This document shows, piece by piece, positions 1 to 7,163 of a stretch of 15,200 bases of DNA. The translations under genes and the position numbers were made by a program. The notes below the pieces were generated by a model. That model did not search any database, was not told where the DNA came from, and worked only from the letters and a program-made list of their open reading frames with translations. The stretch's first letter is position 1; each line of letters starts with the position of its first letter. Source of the DNA: CAIWXH01 sp964555675. Lineage in GTDB: Bacteria; Chloroflexota; Chloroflexia; Chloroflexales; Chloroflexaceae. Location: contig CAZKTU010000156.1 of the NCBI GenBank assembly GCA_964555675.1, forward strand, positions 1-15,200. The letters are read 5' to 3'.

Positions 1-1
1 G

Positions 2-1006
2 CCCGCCGCCGCGCCCGCAGTGGCCGCGGTGGCTGCACCCGCCGGCGAGGCCGACGAGAACGGCCGCGTCGTCGCCTCGCCCGTCGCCCGCCGCATCGCC
101 GAGGAGCTCGGGATCGACCTGCGTAAGGTCCAGGGCACCGGCCCCGGCGGCCGGATCATCAAGGAGAACGTCGAGGAGTTCGCGGCCCAGGCCAAGCAGG
201 GCGGGGCGCAGCCCGCAGCCGCCCCGGCCCCCGCCGCGCAGCCCGCCGCCCCCGCCGCCCCGGCCCCCGCGGCGAAGCCCACCGCCCCGGCCGCCCCCGC
301 CGCCCCCGCCCCCGCCCTCGCCGGCGCCGAGCCCCTGGGGCGGATGCGCAAGGCGATCGCCCGGGCCATGACCGACAGCAAGCCCGGCGTGCCCCATATC
401 TACGTCACCATCGAGGTCGATATGGACGCCGCTATGGCCCTGCGCGAGCAGCTGGCCGCGAGCGGGATCAAGCTCTCGGTCAACGACCTGGTGGTCAAGG
501 CGGCCGCCAGGGCCCTCGTCAAGGTGCCCGCCGTCAACAGCAGCTATAGCCTGACGGCCGAGGGCCAGCCCGGGATCGTGCGCCACCAGCAGGTCAATGT
601 CAGCGTCGCCGTGGCCCTCGACGATGGCCTGACCGCCCCGGTGGTCAAGGACGCCGATAAGAAGAGCGTCGGGACGATCAGCGCCGAGATCCGCGATATG
701 GCCGGGCGCGCCCGCGAGGGCAAAATCAAGCAGAACGAGCTCGAGGGCGCGACCTTCCAGGTCTCGAACCTCGGCATGTTCGGCGTGACCGAGTTCGTCT
801 CGATCATCACCGTGCCCCAGGCGGCCTCGATCGCCGTGGGCGCGGTGCGCAAGATCCCCGTGGTCAAAGACGAGCAGATCGTGATCGGCCAGGTGATGAA
901 TATCACCATCAGCGCCGACCACCGCATCGTCGACGGGGCCATCGCCGCCCAGTACCTCAAGGAGCTCAAGACCCTGCTTGAGGCGCCGATGACCATCCTC
1001 GTCTAG
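2..1006 (+). CDS. pdhC: Dihydrolipoamide acetyltransferase, E2 of the pyruvate dehydrogenase complex (5' partial)
   Basis: This is the C-terminal part of a 2-oxoacid dehydrogenase E2, which moves an acyl group from lipoyl-lysine to CoA at the core of the complex. The frame is open through the left edge, so the N-terminal lipoyl domain lies outside; the GTG at 20 sits in a Pro/Ala stretch and is not a credible start. In order it shows a peripheral subunit-binding domain (about 68-181, VASPVARRIAEELG to GGRIIKENV), an Ala/Pro-rich linker (about 200-325), and the catalytic domain from GRMRKAIARAM onward. The active-site HRIVDG motif is near the C-terminus, with the catalytic His at 920-922. The stretch SNLGMFGVTEF resembles pyruvate dehydrogenase E2 proteins and differs from the SucB at the right edge (TNGGVYGS), so I infer pyruvate as substrate. 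A branched-chain or acetoin E2 is possible. A terminator follows directly. Confidence 0.9.
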   Translation, partial: PAAAPAVAAVAAPAGEADENGRVVASPVARRIAEELGIDLRKVQGTGPGGRIIKENVEEFAAQAKQGGAQPAAAPAPAAQPAAPAAPAPAAKPTAPAAPAAPAPALAGAEPLGRMRKAIARAMTDSKPGVPHIYVTIEVDMDAAMALREQLAASGIKLSVNDLVVKAAARALVKVPAVNSSYSLTAEGQPGIVRHQQVNVSVAVALDDGLTAPVVKDADKKSVGTISAEIRDMAGRAREGKIKQNELEGATFQVSNLGMFGVTEFVSIITVPQAASIAVGAVRKIPVVKDEQIVIGQVMNITISADHRIVDGAIAAQYLKELKTLLEAPMTILV

Positions 1007-1019
1007 CCGCTCGCCCTCC

Positions 1020-1056
1020 AAGCCCCCCTCCCGCTCGGCGGGAGGGGGGCTTTGTT
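1020..1056 (+). terminator. Intrinsic terminator after the E2 gene
   Basis: A 13-bp perfect stem pairs 1021-1033 with 1039-1051 around the 5-nt loop CTCGG. It is followed by a T-rich tail (TTTGTTGT). It starts 14 bases after the E2 stop codon and is the most canonical Rho-independent terminator of the window. Confidence 0.9.
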
Positions 1057-1215
1057 GTGTACACGGCCAAGAGCTTGTAAATCGTTTAGGCATAAAGCAT
1101 CCCCCTCCGAGCTCTGCGGGTAATTCTTCCCTGTTCAGGAGATGCAAAGCCTTGGCGGCGAGATCTGGACTTTTTTTAGCTCCCTGAGGTTATATTGCAA
1201 AGCTTCTGCGACAGC

Positions 1216-1229
1216 CTCGCCCGGGCGAG
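1216..1229. repeat. Perfect 14-bp palindrome CTCGCCCGGGCGAG
   Basis: A self-complementary 14-mer lies about 20 bp downstream of the -10-like TATATT (1191-1196) and 22 bp upstream of the direct-repeat array. Its position would suit a dimeric repressor site near a transcription start. No regulator is identified. Confidence 0.35.
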
Positions 1230-1251
1230 CTTGTGGAAAATACCACTCGCA

Positions 1252-1280
1252 CTTTACAGAAACTTTACACAAACCTTAAC
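1252..1280 (+). promoter_or_regulatory. Three direct repeats with 11-bp period (possible OmpR/PhoB-family operator)
   Basis: CTTTACA occurs at 1252-1258 and again at 1263-1269, and a degenerate copy CCTTAAC at 1274-1280, separated by the A-rich 4-nt spacers GAAA and CAAA. Seven-bp half-sites with 4-bp A/T-rich spacers and an 11-bp period are the geometry of binding sites for tandem dimers of OmpR/PhoB-type winged-helix response regulators. A -10-like TACATT lies at 1301-1306, 20 bp after the array. The identity of the regulator is inference from geometry only. Confidence 0.5.
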
Positions 1281-1300
1281 GTGGGCTCAAAAAGTCCTGC

Positions 1301-1306
1301 TACATT
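1301..1306 (+). promoter_or_regulatory. Candidate -10 element TACATT for the symporter operon
   Basis: TACATT matches five of six bases of TATAAT in a region where such hexamers are uncommon. It lies 20 bp downstream of the direct-repeat array and about 160 bp before the DUF4212 start. No good -35 box is at the usual spacing, which would fit activator dependence. TATATT at 1191-1196 is an alternative. Confidence 0.3.
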
Positions 1307-1467
1307 CATTCCACCGGGTTATCTTTCCCATAGCACTGTCGCCGCAGCGCACTTCTGTCTGCCATGTCGCAGCCAGATATTTGTGCGAGCCCTCGACCCC
1401 GCACGTCGGGCGTTTTGGCTTTGGGAAGACCCCACGGCACTGTCGTCATTGTGTGCAAGGAGGCTCC

Positions 1468-1749
1468 GTGAGCGACCCCAAGAAGATGCCCGCCGAAGAC
1501 CGGGCCAAGGCCTACTGGCGTGAAAACCAGCGCCTGATCGTCATCCTGCTGGTGATCTGGTTTTGCGTCACCTACATTCCGGTGATATTCGTCAACCAGG
1601 TCAACAGCATCGTGATCGCCGGCTTCCCCCTCGGCTACTACATGGGCGCCCAGGGGTCGCTGATCGTGTTCGTCGTGATGATCTTCTACTACGCCTTCGC
1701 GATGAACAAGCTCGACGAGAAGTACGGCCTCAGCGACCGCGACCGCTAG
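1468..1749 (+). CDS. DUF4212 protein, small subunit of a sodium:solute symporter
   Basis: This 93-residue protein has two predicted membrane helices (about residues 22-42 and 55-80). It carries family features: a WRENQRLI segment before helix 1, GFPLGYYMGAQGS between the helices, and a MNKLDEKYG C-terminus. DUF4212 proteins are encoded directly before a large sodium:solute symporter of the VC_2705 type and are thought to be its small membrane partner, as here. I chose GTG at 1468 because AAGGAGG (1457-1463) lies 4 nt ahead and the protein then begins at the conserved region. ATG at 1486 is in frame but has no such site, and the open extension back to 1195 is AT-rich and non-homologous. The gap to the symporter gene is 65 bases. 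The substrate is unknown; organic acids are a common guess. Confidence 0.88.
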   Translation: MSDPKKMPAEDRAKAYWRENQRLIVILLVIWFCVTYIPVIFVNQVNSIVIAGFPLGYYMGAQGSLIVFVVMIFYYAFAMNKLDEKYGLSDRDR

Positions 1750-1814
1750 ACCCCAGGGCCCGCCATGTTCGCCGGTCTACAGCTGACAGAAAACGTCAAC
1801 CAGGAGTCTAGACA

Positions 1815-3983
1815 ATGGCCGTCTCCACCAGTGGCGCTCAGAACGTCTTCCGCAACAAGATGGCGCGGTACTACGGGATGTTCACGATCGGCTTCCTCGT
1901 AGTTAGCACCATCCTGCTGCTGCTCGAAATCTTCGCCGGCCTCTCGACCCAGATCATCGGCTGGGTCTTCCTGCTGCTCACCTTCGCCCTCTACGCCACG
2001 ATCGGCATCCTCTCGCGCACCAAGGCCATCGACGAGTACTACGTCGCCGGCCGCAACGTGCCAGCCGTCTTCAACGGCATGGCCACCGGCGCCGACTGGA
2101 TGAGCGCCGCCTCGTTCATCTCGATGGCCGGCACGCTCTTCCTCACCGGCTACGACGGCCTGGCCTATATCATGGGCTGGACGGGCGGCTACGTGCTGCT
2201 GGCCCTACTCTTCGCGCCCTACCTGCGCAAGTTCGGCCAGTACACCATCCCCGACTTCGTGGGCGCCCGCTTTGGCGGCAACACCGCCCGCTTCGTCGCC
2301 GCGATCTGCGCGATTGTGGTCAGCCTGACCTATGTCACCGCCCAGGTGGTGGGCGTGGGCCTGATCATGCAGCGCTTCGTCGGCGTCGACTACCGCCTCG
2401 GCATCATCCTCGGCCTCTCGGGCGTGCTGGTCTGCTCGTTCCTCGGCGGCATGAAGGCCGTGACCTGGACCCAGGTGGCCCAGTACATCATCCTGATCGT
2501 CGCCTACCTGATCCCGGTGACCTTCCTCTCGCTGCAGCTCACCGGCAACCCCATCTCGCAGCTCGCCTACGGCCAGGCCCTCCAGAACATCACCCGCCTC
2601 GAGGAGGAGCAGAAGCTCTCGGTCACCACCGAGTCGCCGGTCGTGCCGGGCAAGTTCGTCACCACCGGCTACATCCCGCCCTTCAACGAGGGCATGAGCA
2701 ACGCCGCCGCCGCCGACGCCGTACGCCAGATCAACACCCAGTTTGGCACCGCGCTGGTTGTCCCCCCTACGCAGACCATCCCCGACGCCACCAAGCCCGA
2801 GCTCGGCGACTGGCGCAGCACGCCCTGGAACTTCCTGGCCCTGCTGACCTGTCTGATGCTGGGCACCGCCGGCCTGCCCCACATCCTCATCCGCTTCTAC
2901 ACGGTGCCCTCGGTGCGCGAGAGCCGTATGAGCGTGGGCTGGTCGCTGTTCTTCATCTTCCTGCTCTACTTCACCGCCCCGGCCTACGCCGCCTTCTCGC
3001 GCTGGAACATCCTGCAGAATGTGGTCGGCCAGGACGTGACCGCGCTGCCTGAGTGGACTCAGACCTGGGGCAAGAACGGCCTGATCGCCATCCGCGACTT
3101 CCAGACCGTCAACGGTCTGCCCGTCGACGCGCCGCCGACCTGGGTGAGGAACCTGGTCACCGCCGGCACGGTCACGATCACCGACGCCAACGGCAACGGG
3201 ACGATCGACATTGGCGCCTTCACCCAGGTCGACGATAAGACCGGCAGCGCCGGCGAGATCGCGGGCACCGCCGTCACCGCCGGTTCGGTCGACGGCATCC
3301 TGCAGTTCGCCGAGTTCGGCCGGCCGGCCGGCCCCGGCGTGGACGCCGACCTGATGGTGCTCTCGGCCCCCGATATCGCCGGCCTGCCCCACACAATCGG
3401 CGCCCTCGTGGCCGCCGGCGGCCTCGCGGCGGCCCTCTCGACCGCCGACGGTCTGCTGGTCGTGATCGCCTCGGCCATCGCCCACGACATCTACTTCCGG
3501 GTGATCAACCCGAAGGCCAGCCTCAACACCCGTATGTGGCTCGGCAAGGCGATGATCGTGGTCGCCGCCGCCGTGGCGGCCCTCCTGGCCCTGCCACGCC
3601 TCGCGCTGATCGCCCAGATGGTGGCATGGGCCTTCTCGATGGCCGCCAGCACCTTCTTCCCAATCGTGCTGCTGGGCATCTTCTGGAAACGCGCCAACGG
3701 CCCTGGCGCTATCGCCGGTATGATCGGCGGCCTGGTCACCACCATCTTCTATATGGTGATGAACTACATCAACCCGACCTTCAACGTGCTCGGTATCACG
3801 CACCTCGGCTCGGGCATCTTCGGCCTGCCCGTGGCGATCATCCTCTGCGTGGTGGTCAGCCTGCTCACCAAGGAGCCCTCGAAGGAGATCCAGGAGCTGG
3901 TGGCCCACCTGCGCAACCCGATGACCGACGACGATACGATGGAGAAGTACGGCTCCGGCGACAAGCGCGCCTCAGCCCATTAG
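1815..3983 (+). CDS. Sodium:solute symporter, large subunit (SSS family, VC_2705-like)
   Basis: A 722-residue multi-spanning inner-membrane protein that should couple uptake of a solute to the sodium gradient. The start ATG at 1815 has AGGAG (1802-1806) 8 nt upstream. The SSS core is recognisable in the N-terminal helices, in YYVAGRNVPAVFNGMATGAD, and in the segment LAAALSTADGLLVVIASAIA (about residues 537-556). At 722 residues it is longer than typical 500-550-residue SSS proteins. The extra length is mainly two hydrophilic insertions, at about residues 255-335 and 405-515. The second contains DANGNGTIDIGAF (residues 457-469), which resembles an EF-hand or dockerin calcium loop but lacks an acidic residue at position 12. 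The C-terminus is a charged cytoplasmic tail. Pairing with the DUF4212 gene supports the VC_2705-type assignment. Acetate or another short carboxylate is a plausible substrate but unproven. Confidence 0.88.
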   Translation: MAVSTSGAQNVFRNKMARYYGMFTIGFLVVSTILLLLEIFAGLSTQIIGWVFLLLTFALYATIGILSRTKAIDEYYVAGRNVPAVFNGMATGADWMSAASFISMAGTLFLTGYDGLAYIMGWTGGYVLLALLFAPYLRKFGQYTIPDFVGARFGGNTARFVAAICAIVVSLTYVTAQVVGVGLIMQRFVGVDYRLGIILGLSGVLVCSFLGGMKAVTWTQVAQYIILIVAYLIPVTFLSLQLTGNPISQLAYGQALQNITRLEEEQKLSVTTESPVVPGKFVTTGYIPPFNEGMSNAAAADAVRQINTQFGTALVVPPTQTIPDATKPELGDWRSTPWNFLALLTCLMLGTAGLPHILIRFYTVPSVRESRMSVGWSLFFIFLLYFTAPAYAAFSRWNILQNVVGQDVTALPEWTQTWGKNGLIAIRDFQTVNGLPVDAPPTWVRNLVTAGTVTITDANGNGTIDIGAFTQVDDKTGSAGEIAGTAVTAGSVDGILQFAEFGRPAGPGVDADLMVLSAPDIAGLPHTIGALVAAGGLAAALSTADGLLVVIASAIAHDIYFRVINPKASLNTRMWLGKAMIVVAAAVAALLALPRLALIAQMVAWAFSMAASTFFPIVLLGIFWKRANGPGAIAGMIGGLVTTIFYMVMNYINPTFNVLGITHLGSGIFGLPVAIILCVVVSLLTKEPSKEIQELVAHLRNPMTDDDTMEKYGSGDKRASAH

Positions 3984-4002
3984 CCTGCGCTCGCTTACTC
4001 CA

Positions 4003-4037
4003 CAGGCCCCCGCTCCTCTCACAGGAGCGGGGGCCTG
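4003..4037 (+). terminator. Strong hairpin after the symporter gene
   Basis: A perfect 15-bp GC-rich stem pairs 4003-4017 with 4023-4037 around the 5-nt loop CTCAC, 20 bases after the symporter stop codon. There is no T run after it, so it may act as a weak or Rho-assisted terminator or as a transcript 3'-end stabiliser. Confidence 0.7.
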
Positions 4038-4100
4038 CGTCTGCCCCCCGGCGAACTCGTGGTATCCTGGCGCAGATTCAGCACCTGCGAGGAGCCCCCG

Positions 4101-4553
4101 ATGAGCGACGACGTCATCCGCCCGATCAGCGCGGCCGCGACCCGCCCGCTGCGCCACGCCATCCTGCGCCCCCACCAGCCGGTCGAGGCCCTGGTCTACC
4201 CCGGCGACGAGCACCCCCTGGCCCTCCACGCCGGGGCCTTCCACGCGGGCCAGCTCGTCGGCATCGCCTCGATCGCGCCCAACCCCTGCCCGCGCGCCGA
4301 CTTCGCCGGCCCATGGCAGCTGCGCGGCATGGCCACCACGCCCGAGGTCCGCGGCCTCGGCTACGGCCGCGCCCTGATCGCGGCCTGCCTCGCCCACGTC
4401 GCCGCCCACCAGGGGCTAACCCTCTGGTGCAACGGCCGCACCAGCGCGGCGGGCTTCTACACGACCATGGGCTTCGCGCCGATCGGCGAGGAGTTCATGG
4501 CCGACACCGGCCCCCACTATGTCTTCTGGCGGGCCGTCGCGCCTCAGCCCTGA
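4101..4553 (+). CDS. GNAT family N-acetyltransferase
   Basis: A 150-residue single-domain acetyltransferase that should transfer an acetyl group from acetyl-CoA to an amine on an unidentified small molecule or protein. The acetyl-CoA-binding motif A is clear: LRGMATTPEVRGLGYGRALI, with the R/Q-x-x-G-x-G/A core as RGLGYG at residues 84-89. It is followed by TLWCNGRTSAAGFYTTMGF, the usual motif B region. The N-terminus (TRPLRHAILRPHQP) resembles a small-GNAT group with an LR-x-x-(I/V)LRP signature. I chose ATG at 4101 because GAGGAG (4089-4094) lies 6 nt upstream; an in-frame upstream start at 4059 lacks such a site. It sits alone after the symporter terminator, converges on the radical SAM gene and overlaps it by 10 bases. 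Confidence 0.85.
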   Translation: MSDDVIRPISAAATRPLRHAILRPHQPVEALVYPGDEHPLALHAGAFHAGQLVGIASIAPNPCPRADFAGPWQLRGMATTPEVRGLGYGRALIAACLAHVAAHQGLTLWCNGRTSAAGFYTTMGFAPIGEEFMADTGPHYVFWRAVAPQP

Positions 4554-4558
4554 GGCGC
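4539..4558. terminator. Palindrome containing the stop codons of two convergent genes
   Basis: GCGCCTCAG (4539-4547) and CTGAGGCGC (4550-4558) are perfect inverted repeats separated by CC. The plus-strand GNAT stop TGA (4551-4553) and the minus-strand radical SAM stop (4544-4546) sit in mirror-image positions of the two arms. It can form a short hairpin in either transcript, so a compact bidirectional terminator is possible. No T tract flanks it on either side. Confidence 0.4.
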
Positions 4559-6460
4559 CCAGAGCAGCCCTTCGCCGCGCTCGGCCCAGCCGCGGGCCGC
4601 CTCCAGGGCCGCCGCCCGCTCGGCCGCCCCGGCGGCAGGATCGAGCCGCAGCCACACCCCCGCGCCCCCCGCCGCGCGCCAGGCCCCGAGCGGTAGCTCC
4701 TCGCCCGCCGCGGCCTCGTAGCGCCAGATCACCTGGCCCACCCCCGCGTAGTCCGCCGGGTCGGCCTGGGCCACCCAGGGCAGCACCAGAAAGAGGCGCG
4801 GGCTGACCCGCACATGGCCCGGGTTGGGCTCGGCGGCCCCGTACACCGCCACGCGGTCGAGGTAGCCCGGCCCGTAGGGCAGGGCCGCGCGCCATGCCCG
4901 TAGCTCGCCCACGGGCGGCGGCGCGCCATCGCACAGCAGGTAGAGGTCGAAGAGTGTGCTCGGGTTGGCCGCGATCCAGTCCGCCAGGTGCGGCGTCAGC
5001 TCGCCCAATTGGGCCAGGTCCAGCACCACGTCGACGTGCAAAGCCAGGCGCGCCGGGTCGAGCGCCAGGGCCGCCGCCCGCCCCGGCCCAAGGGCGACCC
5101 GCTCGAGCAGCTCGGCCGCGCCGCCCCGCCCGCCGTCGAGGGCCTCGCCGCGCGGCGATGGCGCGCCCTCGATCGCCTCGGGGTCGAGGCCGGCGGCCGC
5201 CTTCAGCTCGCGGCGCAGGCGCCGCAGCTCGGCGTAGGGCAGACGGTCTGTGGCGAGCACATAGTAGGGCGGGCGCTCCTGGAAGGCCATCGCGTACTGC
5301 GCGGCCTCGCGGCGCACCGCCGTGCCCGGCAGCACCTGCAGGGTGAAGATATCGTGGGGGCCCAGGCCCTCGCGCTCGATGAAGGCCAGGGTCTCGGCCA
5401 CCCCGGCGGCGTCGTCGGCGGGCAGCCCGAGGATGACGTCGAGCAGCACGCTGATCTCGCGGGCGTAGAGCCGGCGCGTGCCCGCGGCCCACTTGCTCAG
5501 GTCGGTGCGCCTGTAGGCGGCCTTCAGGGCCGCGGGGTTGGCCGTCTGCAGCCCGACCTCGACCACGCGCACATTGGCCGCGTCGAGGGCGGCCACCACC
5601 TCGTCGGTCAGGTGCTCGCCGCGCAGCTCGGCGTAGAAGGTGAGCCGGCGGTCGGCGTTCAGGTCGGCCAGGGCGCGCATCAGGGGCCAGAAGATCGGCA
5701 CCAGGTTCAGGTTGGCCTCGACGAAGTGGACCTTGCGCACGCCCCGCGCGCGGCCCCAGGCGATCTCGGCCAGCACCCGCTCGAGCCCGAAGTAGCGGCT
5801 GCCCAGGCGCGGCCCCATGTTGCGCCCGTAGAGGCAGAAGCCGCAGCTGTAGGGGCACCAGCGCGAGACCTCGACCATCAGCACGCCGTCGGACGGCAGT
5901 TCCAGGTGGCCCGCCAGGTAGGGCGAGGGCACGACGGACAGATCGCTCAGGGCCACGCGCTCGGGGCCGAAGTGCAGCGCCCCGTCGGGCCCCCTGACGC
6001 CCAGGCCCGCGATCGCGGCGAGGGCGGGGTCGCCGGGGCGGGCCCCGCCGGCCAGGGCGGCCAGCAGCTCGGCGAAGGTCTGCTCGCCCTCGCCGAGCGC
6101 CGCCAGGTCGAGGGCCGGGTGCGTGATCAGCCACTGGTTGTCTGCCTGCACCTCGGGGCCGCCGGCGACGACCAGCAGGTCGGGCAGCGCGGCCTTCGCC
6201 CGCAGGGCCAGGGCGAGACTGCGCTCGCTGTTCCAGGTGTAGAGGCTCAGGGCCAGCAGGTCGGGCCGCCGGGCTACAATGGCCTCGAGCAGGGCGGCGT
6301 CGCCCCCGCTGTCGAGCAGAACGCGGGGCAGCATGGCGATCTCGGCAAGCTCGCCCAGGCCCTGCGCCTCGGCGTAGGCCTGCAGGTAGCCCGCCGCCAG
6401 GGGTGTGTTGAGGGCGGGGCTGCTGGGGACAGGGAGTTGTACAAGCAGGACGCTAACCAT
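4544..6460 (-). CDS. B12-binding domain radical SAM protein
   Basis: A 638-residue two-domain enzyme. Residues 1-140 resemble the cobalamin-binding domain common in this class (VLLVQLPVPSSPALNTPLAA; later LLVVAGGPEVQADN and ALGEGEQTFAELL). The radical SAM core follows with CPYSCGFC, a canonical CX3CX2C iron-sulfur motif at residues 202-209, and a TIM-barrel region to about 430. The C-terminal 200 residues are Ala/Leu-rich and I do not recognise them. Related enzymes methylate unactivated carbons or phosphorus, or have no known reaction, so the substrate is open. I chose ATG at 6460 because the protein then begins at the conserved strand; GTG at 6481 adds seven residues, and neither has a strong ribosome-binding site. 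It stands alone, divergent from DUF3105, with TATAAT about 50 nt upstream. Confidence 0.85.
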   Translation of the reverse strand: MVSVLLVQLPVPSSPALNTPLAAGYLQAYAEAQGLGELAEIAMLPRVLLDSGGDAALLEAIVARRPDLLALSLYTWNSERSLALALRAKAALPDLLVVAGGPEVQADNQWLITHPALDLAALGEGEQTFAELLAALAGGARPGDPALAAIAGLGVRGPDGALHFGPERVALSDLSVVPSPYLAGHLELPSDGVLMVEVSRWCPYSCGFCLYGRNMGPRLGSRYFGLERVLAEIAWGRARGVRKVHFVEANLNLVPIFWPLMRALADLNADRRLTFYAELRGEHLTDEVVAALDAANVRVVEVGLQTANPAALKAAYRRTDLSKWAAGTRRLYAREISVLLDVILGLPADDAAGVAETLAFIEREGLGPHDIFTLQVLPGTAVRREAAQYAMAFQERPPYYVLATDRLPYAELRRLRRELKAAAGLDPEAIEGAPSPRGEALDGGRGGAAELLERVALGPGRAAALALDPARLALHVDVVLDLAQLGELTPHLADWIAANPSTLFDLYLLCDGAPPPVGELRAWRAALPYGPGYLDRVAVYGAAEPNPGHVRVSPRLFLVLPWVAQADPADYAGVGQVIWRYEAAAGEELPLGAWRAAGGAGVWLRLDPAAGAAERAAALEAARGWAERGEGLLWAPQG

Positions 6461-6510
6461 GGCGAGTCTTATCTCATTCACACTTTCATTACATTTGAAT
6501 GGATGGTACT

Positions 6511-6516
6511 ATTATA
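6511..6516 (-). promoter_or_regulatory. Candidate -10 box TATAAT of the radical SAM gene
   Basis: The minus strand reads a perfect TATAAT 50 nt upstream of the radical SAM ATG, in the AT-rich divergent region 6461-6568. I see no convincing -35 at 16-18 bp. On the plus strand the same patch gives TACTAT (6507-6512), a weak -10 for the DUF3105 operon, so the site may serve both directions. Confidence 0.5.
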
Positions 6517-6535
6517 AGGGAACCCAACTTTTAGC

Positions 6536-6549
6536 GCGCCCCAGGGCGC
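6536..6549 (+). promoter_or_regulatory. Inverted repeat in the DUF3105 leader
   Basis: GCGCCC (6536-6541) and GGGCGC (6544-6549) form a 6-bp inverted repeat with a 2-nt centre, 19 bp before the DUF3105 start and downstream of the divergent -10 region. It could be an operator or a short 5'-leader hairpin; function is unknown. Confidence 0.3.
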
Positions 6550-6568
6550 TCCATGCAACAAAGAGGCG

Positions 6569-7159
6569 ATGAGTAAGGCAGCATCAAAGCGGCGGTCCTC
6601 GGCGGCGCGACGGCGCTCTTCGGGTGGCGTGAACTGGATCTGGGTCCTGGCGGGCCTCGCGGTCGCGGCGATTATTGGCGCGCTGATCTTCCAGTTCGTC
6701 CGGCAGACGGCGGTGATCGAGGGCGAAGAGAAGTACGGCCCCTTCCCCGGCAATGTCCACGTCGCCGGGACGGTCACCTACGCCCAGAGCCCGCCCGTCG
6801 GTGGCGAGCACGCTTCGGCCTGGCAGAACTGCGGCATCTATGCCGACCCCATCCCCAACGAGCGCGCGGTCCACTCCCTCGAGCACGGCGCGGTCTGGCT
6901 GGCCTATCGGCCCGACCTGCCCCCCGATCAGATCGAGCAACTGCGCAACCTGGTGCGCGGTCGCAGCTATACCCTGATGTCGCCCTACCCCGACCTCGAC
7001 CGGCCGATCGCCGTGAGCGCCTGGGGTGTGCAGCTCAAGGTCGATAGCCCGAGCGACGAGCGGCTGCCGACCTTCATCGCCAAGTATCGCCAGGGCCCGC
7101 AGACCCCTGAGCCCGGGGCCGCCTGTGTGGGCGGCGTTGGCACACCCACCGATCGCTAA
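6569..7159 (+). CDS. DUF3105 domain membrane-anchored protein
   Basis: A 196-residue protein with a basic, Ser/Arg-rich N-terminus, one membrane helix (about residues 21-45) and an extracytoplasmic DUF3105 domain. The domain shows its usual invariant positions: PPVGGEH (His81), CGIY (Cys88), HSLEHG (His102, Glu105, His106) and a late Cys186. The two cysteines could form a disulfide, and the clustered His/Glu residues suggest metal binding. No biochemical function is established for this family. The ATG at 6569 has AAGAGG at 6561-6566 but only 2 nt of spacing, so initiation may be weak. It lies 104 bases upstream of a DUF305 gene on the same strand. As I recall, DUF3105 and DUF305 genes occur side by side in other Chloroflexota and Actinobacteria, which suggests a shared envelope role, perhaps in copper handling. 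Confidence 0.87.
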   Translation: MSKAASKRRSSAARRRSSGGVNWIWVLAGLAVAAIIGALIFQFVRQTAVIEGEEKYGPFPGNVHVAGTVTYAQSPPVGGEHASAWQNCGIYADPIPNERAVHSLEHGAVWLAYRPDLPPDQIEQLRNLVRGRSYTLMSPYPDLDRPIAVSAWGVQLKVDSPSDERLPTFIAKYRQGPQTPEPGAACVGGVGTPTDR

Positions 7160-7163
7160 ATGC

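Larger units (their letters stand above)
1007..1467. other. Long AT-richer intergenic region upstream of the symporter operon
   Basis: Apart from the terminator, no convincing gene lies here. The sequence is visibly richer in A and T than the flanking genes and has T runs (around 1171-1177). It holds a perfect 14-bp palindrome (1216-1229), a three-copy direct repeat (1252-1280), -10-like hexamers TATATT (1191-1196) and TACATT (1301-1306), and a 9-bp direct repeat GCACTGTCG at 1333-1341 and 1437-1445. I read it as a regulatory region for the symporter genes. The DUF4212 reading frame stays open upstream to 1195, but that extension has no family resemblance. Confidence 0.6.

Noticed and set aside
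1142..1279. A 45-codon open frame after AGGAG in the long intergenic region
   Set aside because: AGGAG touches the ATG with no spacing, the frame overlaps the direct-repeat array, and the translation has no recognisable features.
1195..1467. N-terminal extension of the DUF4212 gene
   Set aside because: It is AT-rich and unlike the family; a strong Shine-Dalgarno sequence stands directly before GTG 1468.
2205..3908. Long minus-strand open frame opposite the symporter
   Set aside because: It is a shadow frame of a high-GC gene, with implausible His/Asp/Gly-rich composition and no homology; the plus strand encodes a clear symporter.
3536..4696. Long plus-strand open frame spanning the symporter end and the GNAT gene
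   Set aside because: It is out of frame with both recognised genes, runs through a terminator hairpin and is Arg/Pro/Gly low-complexity.
4988..6517. Long plus-strand open frame opposite the radical SAM gene
   Set aside because: It is antisense to a protein with a full CX3CX2C motif and has the His/Gln/Gly-rich composition of a shadow frame.
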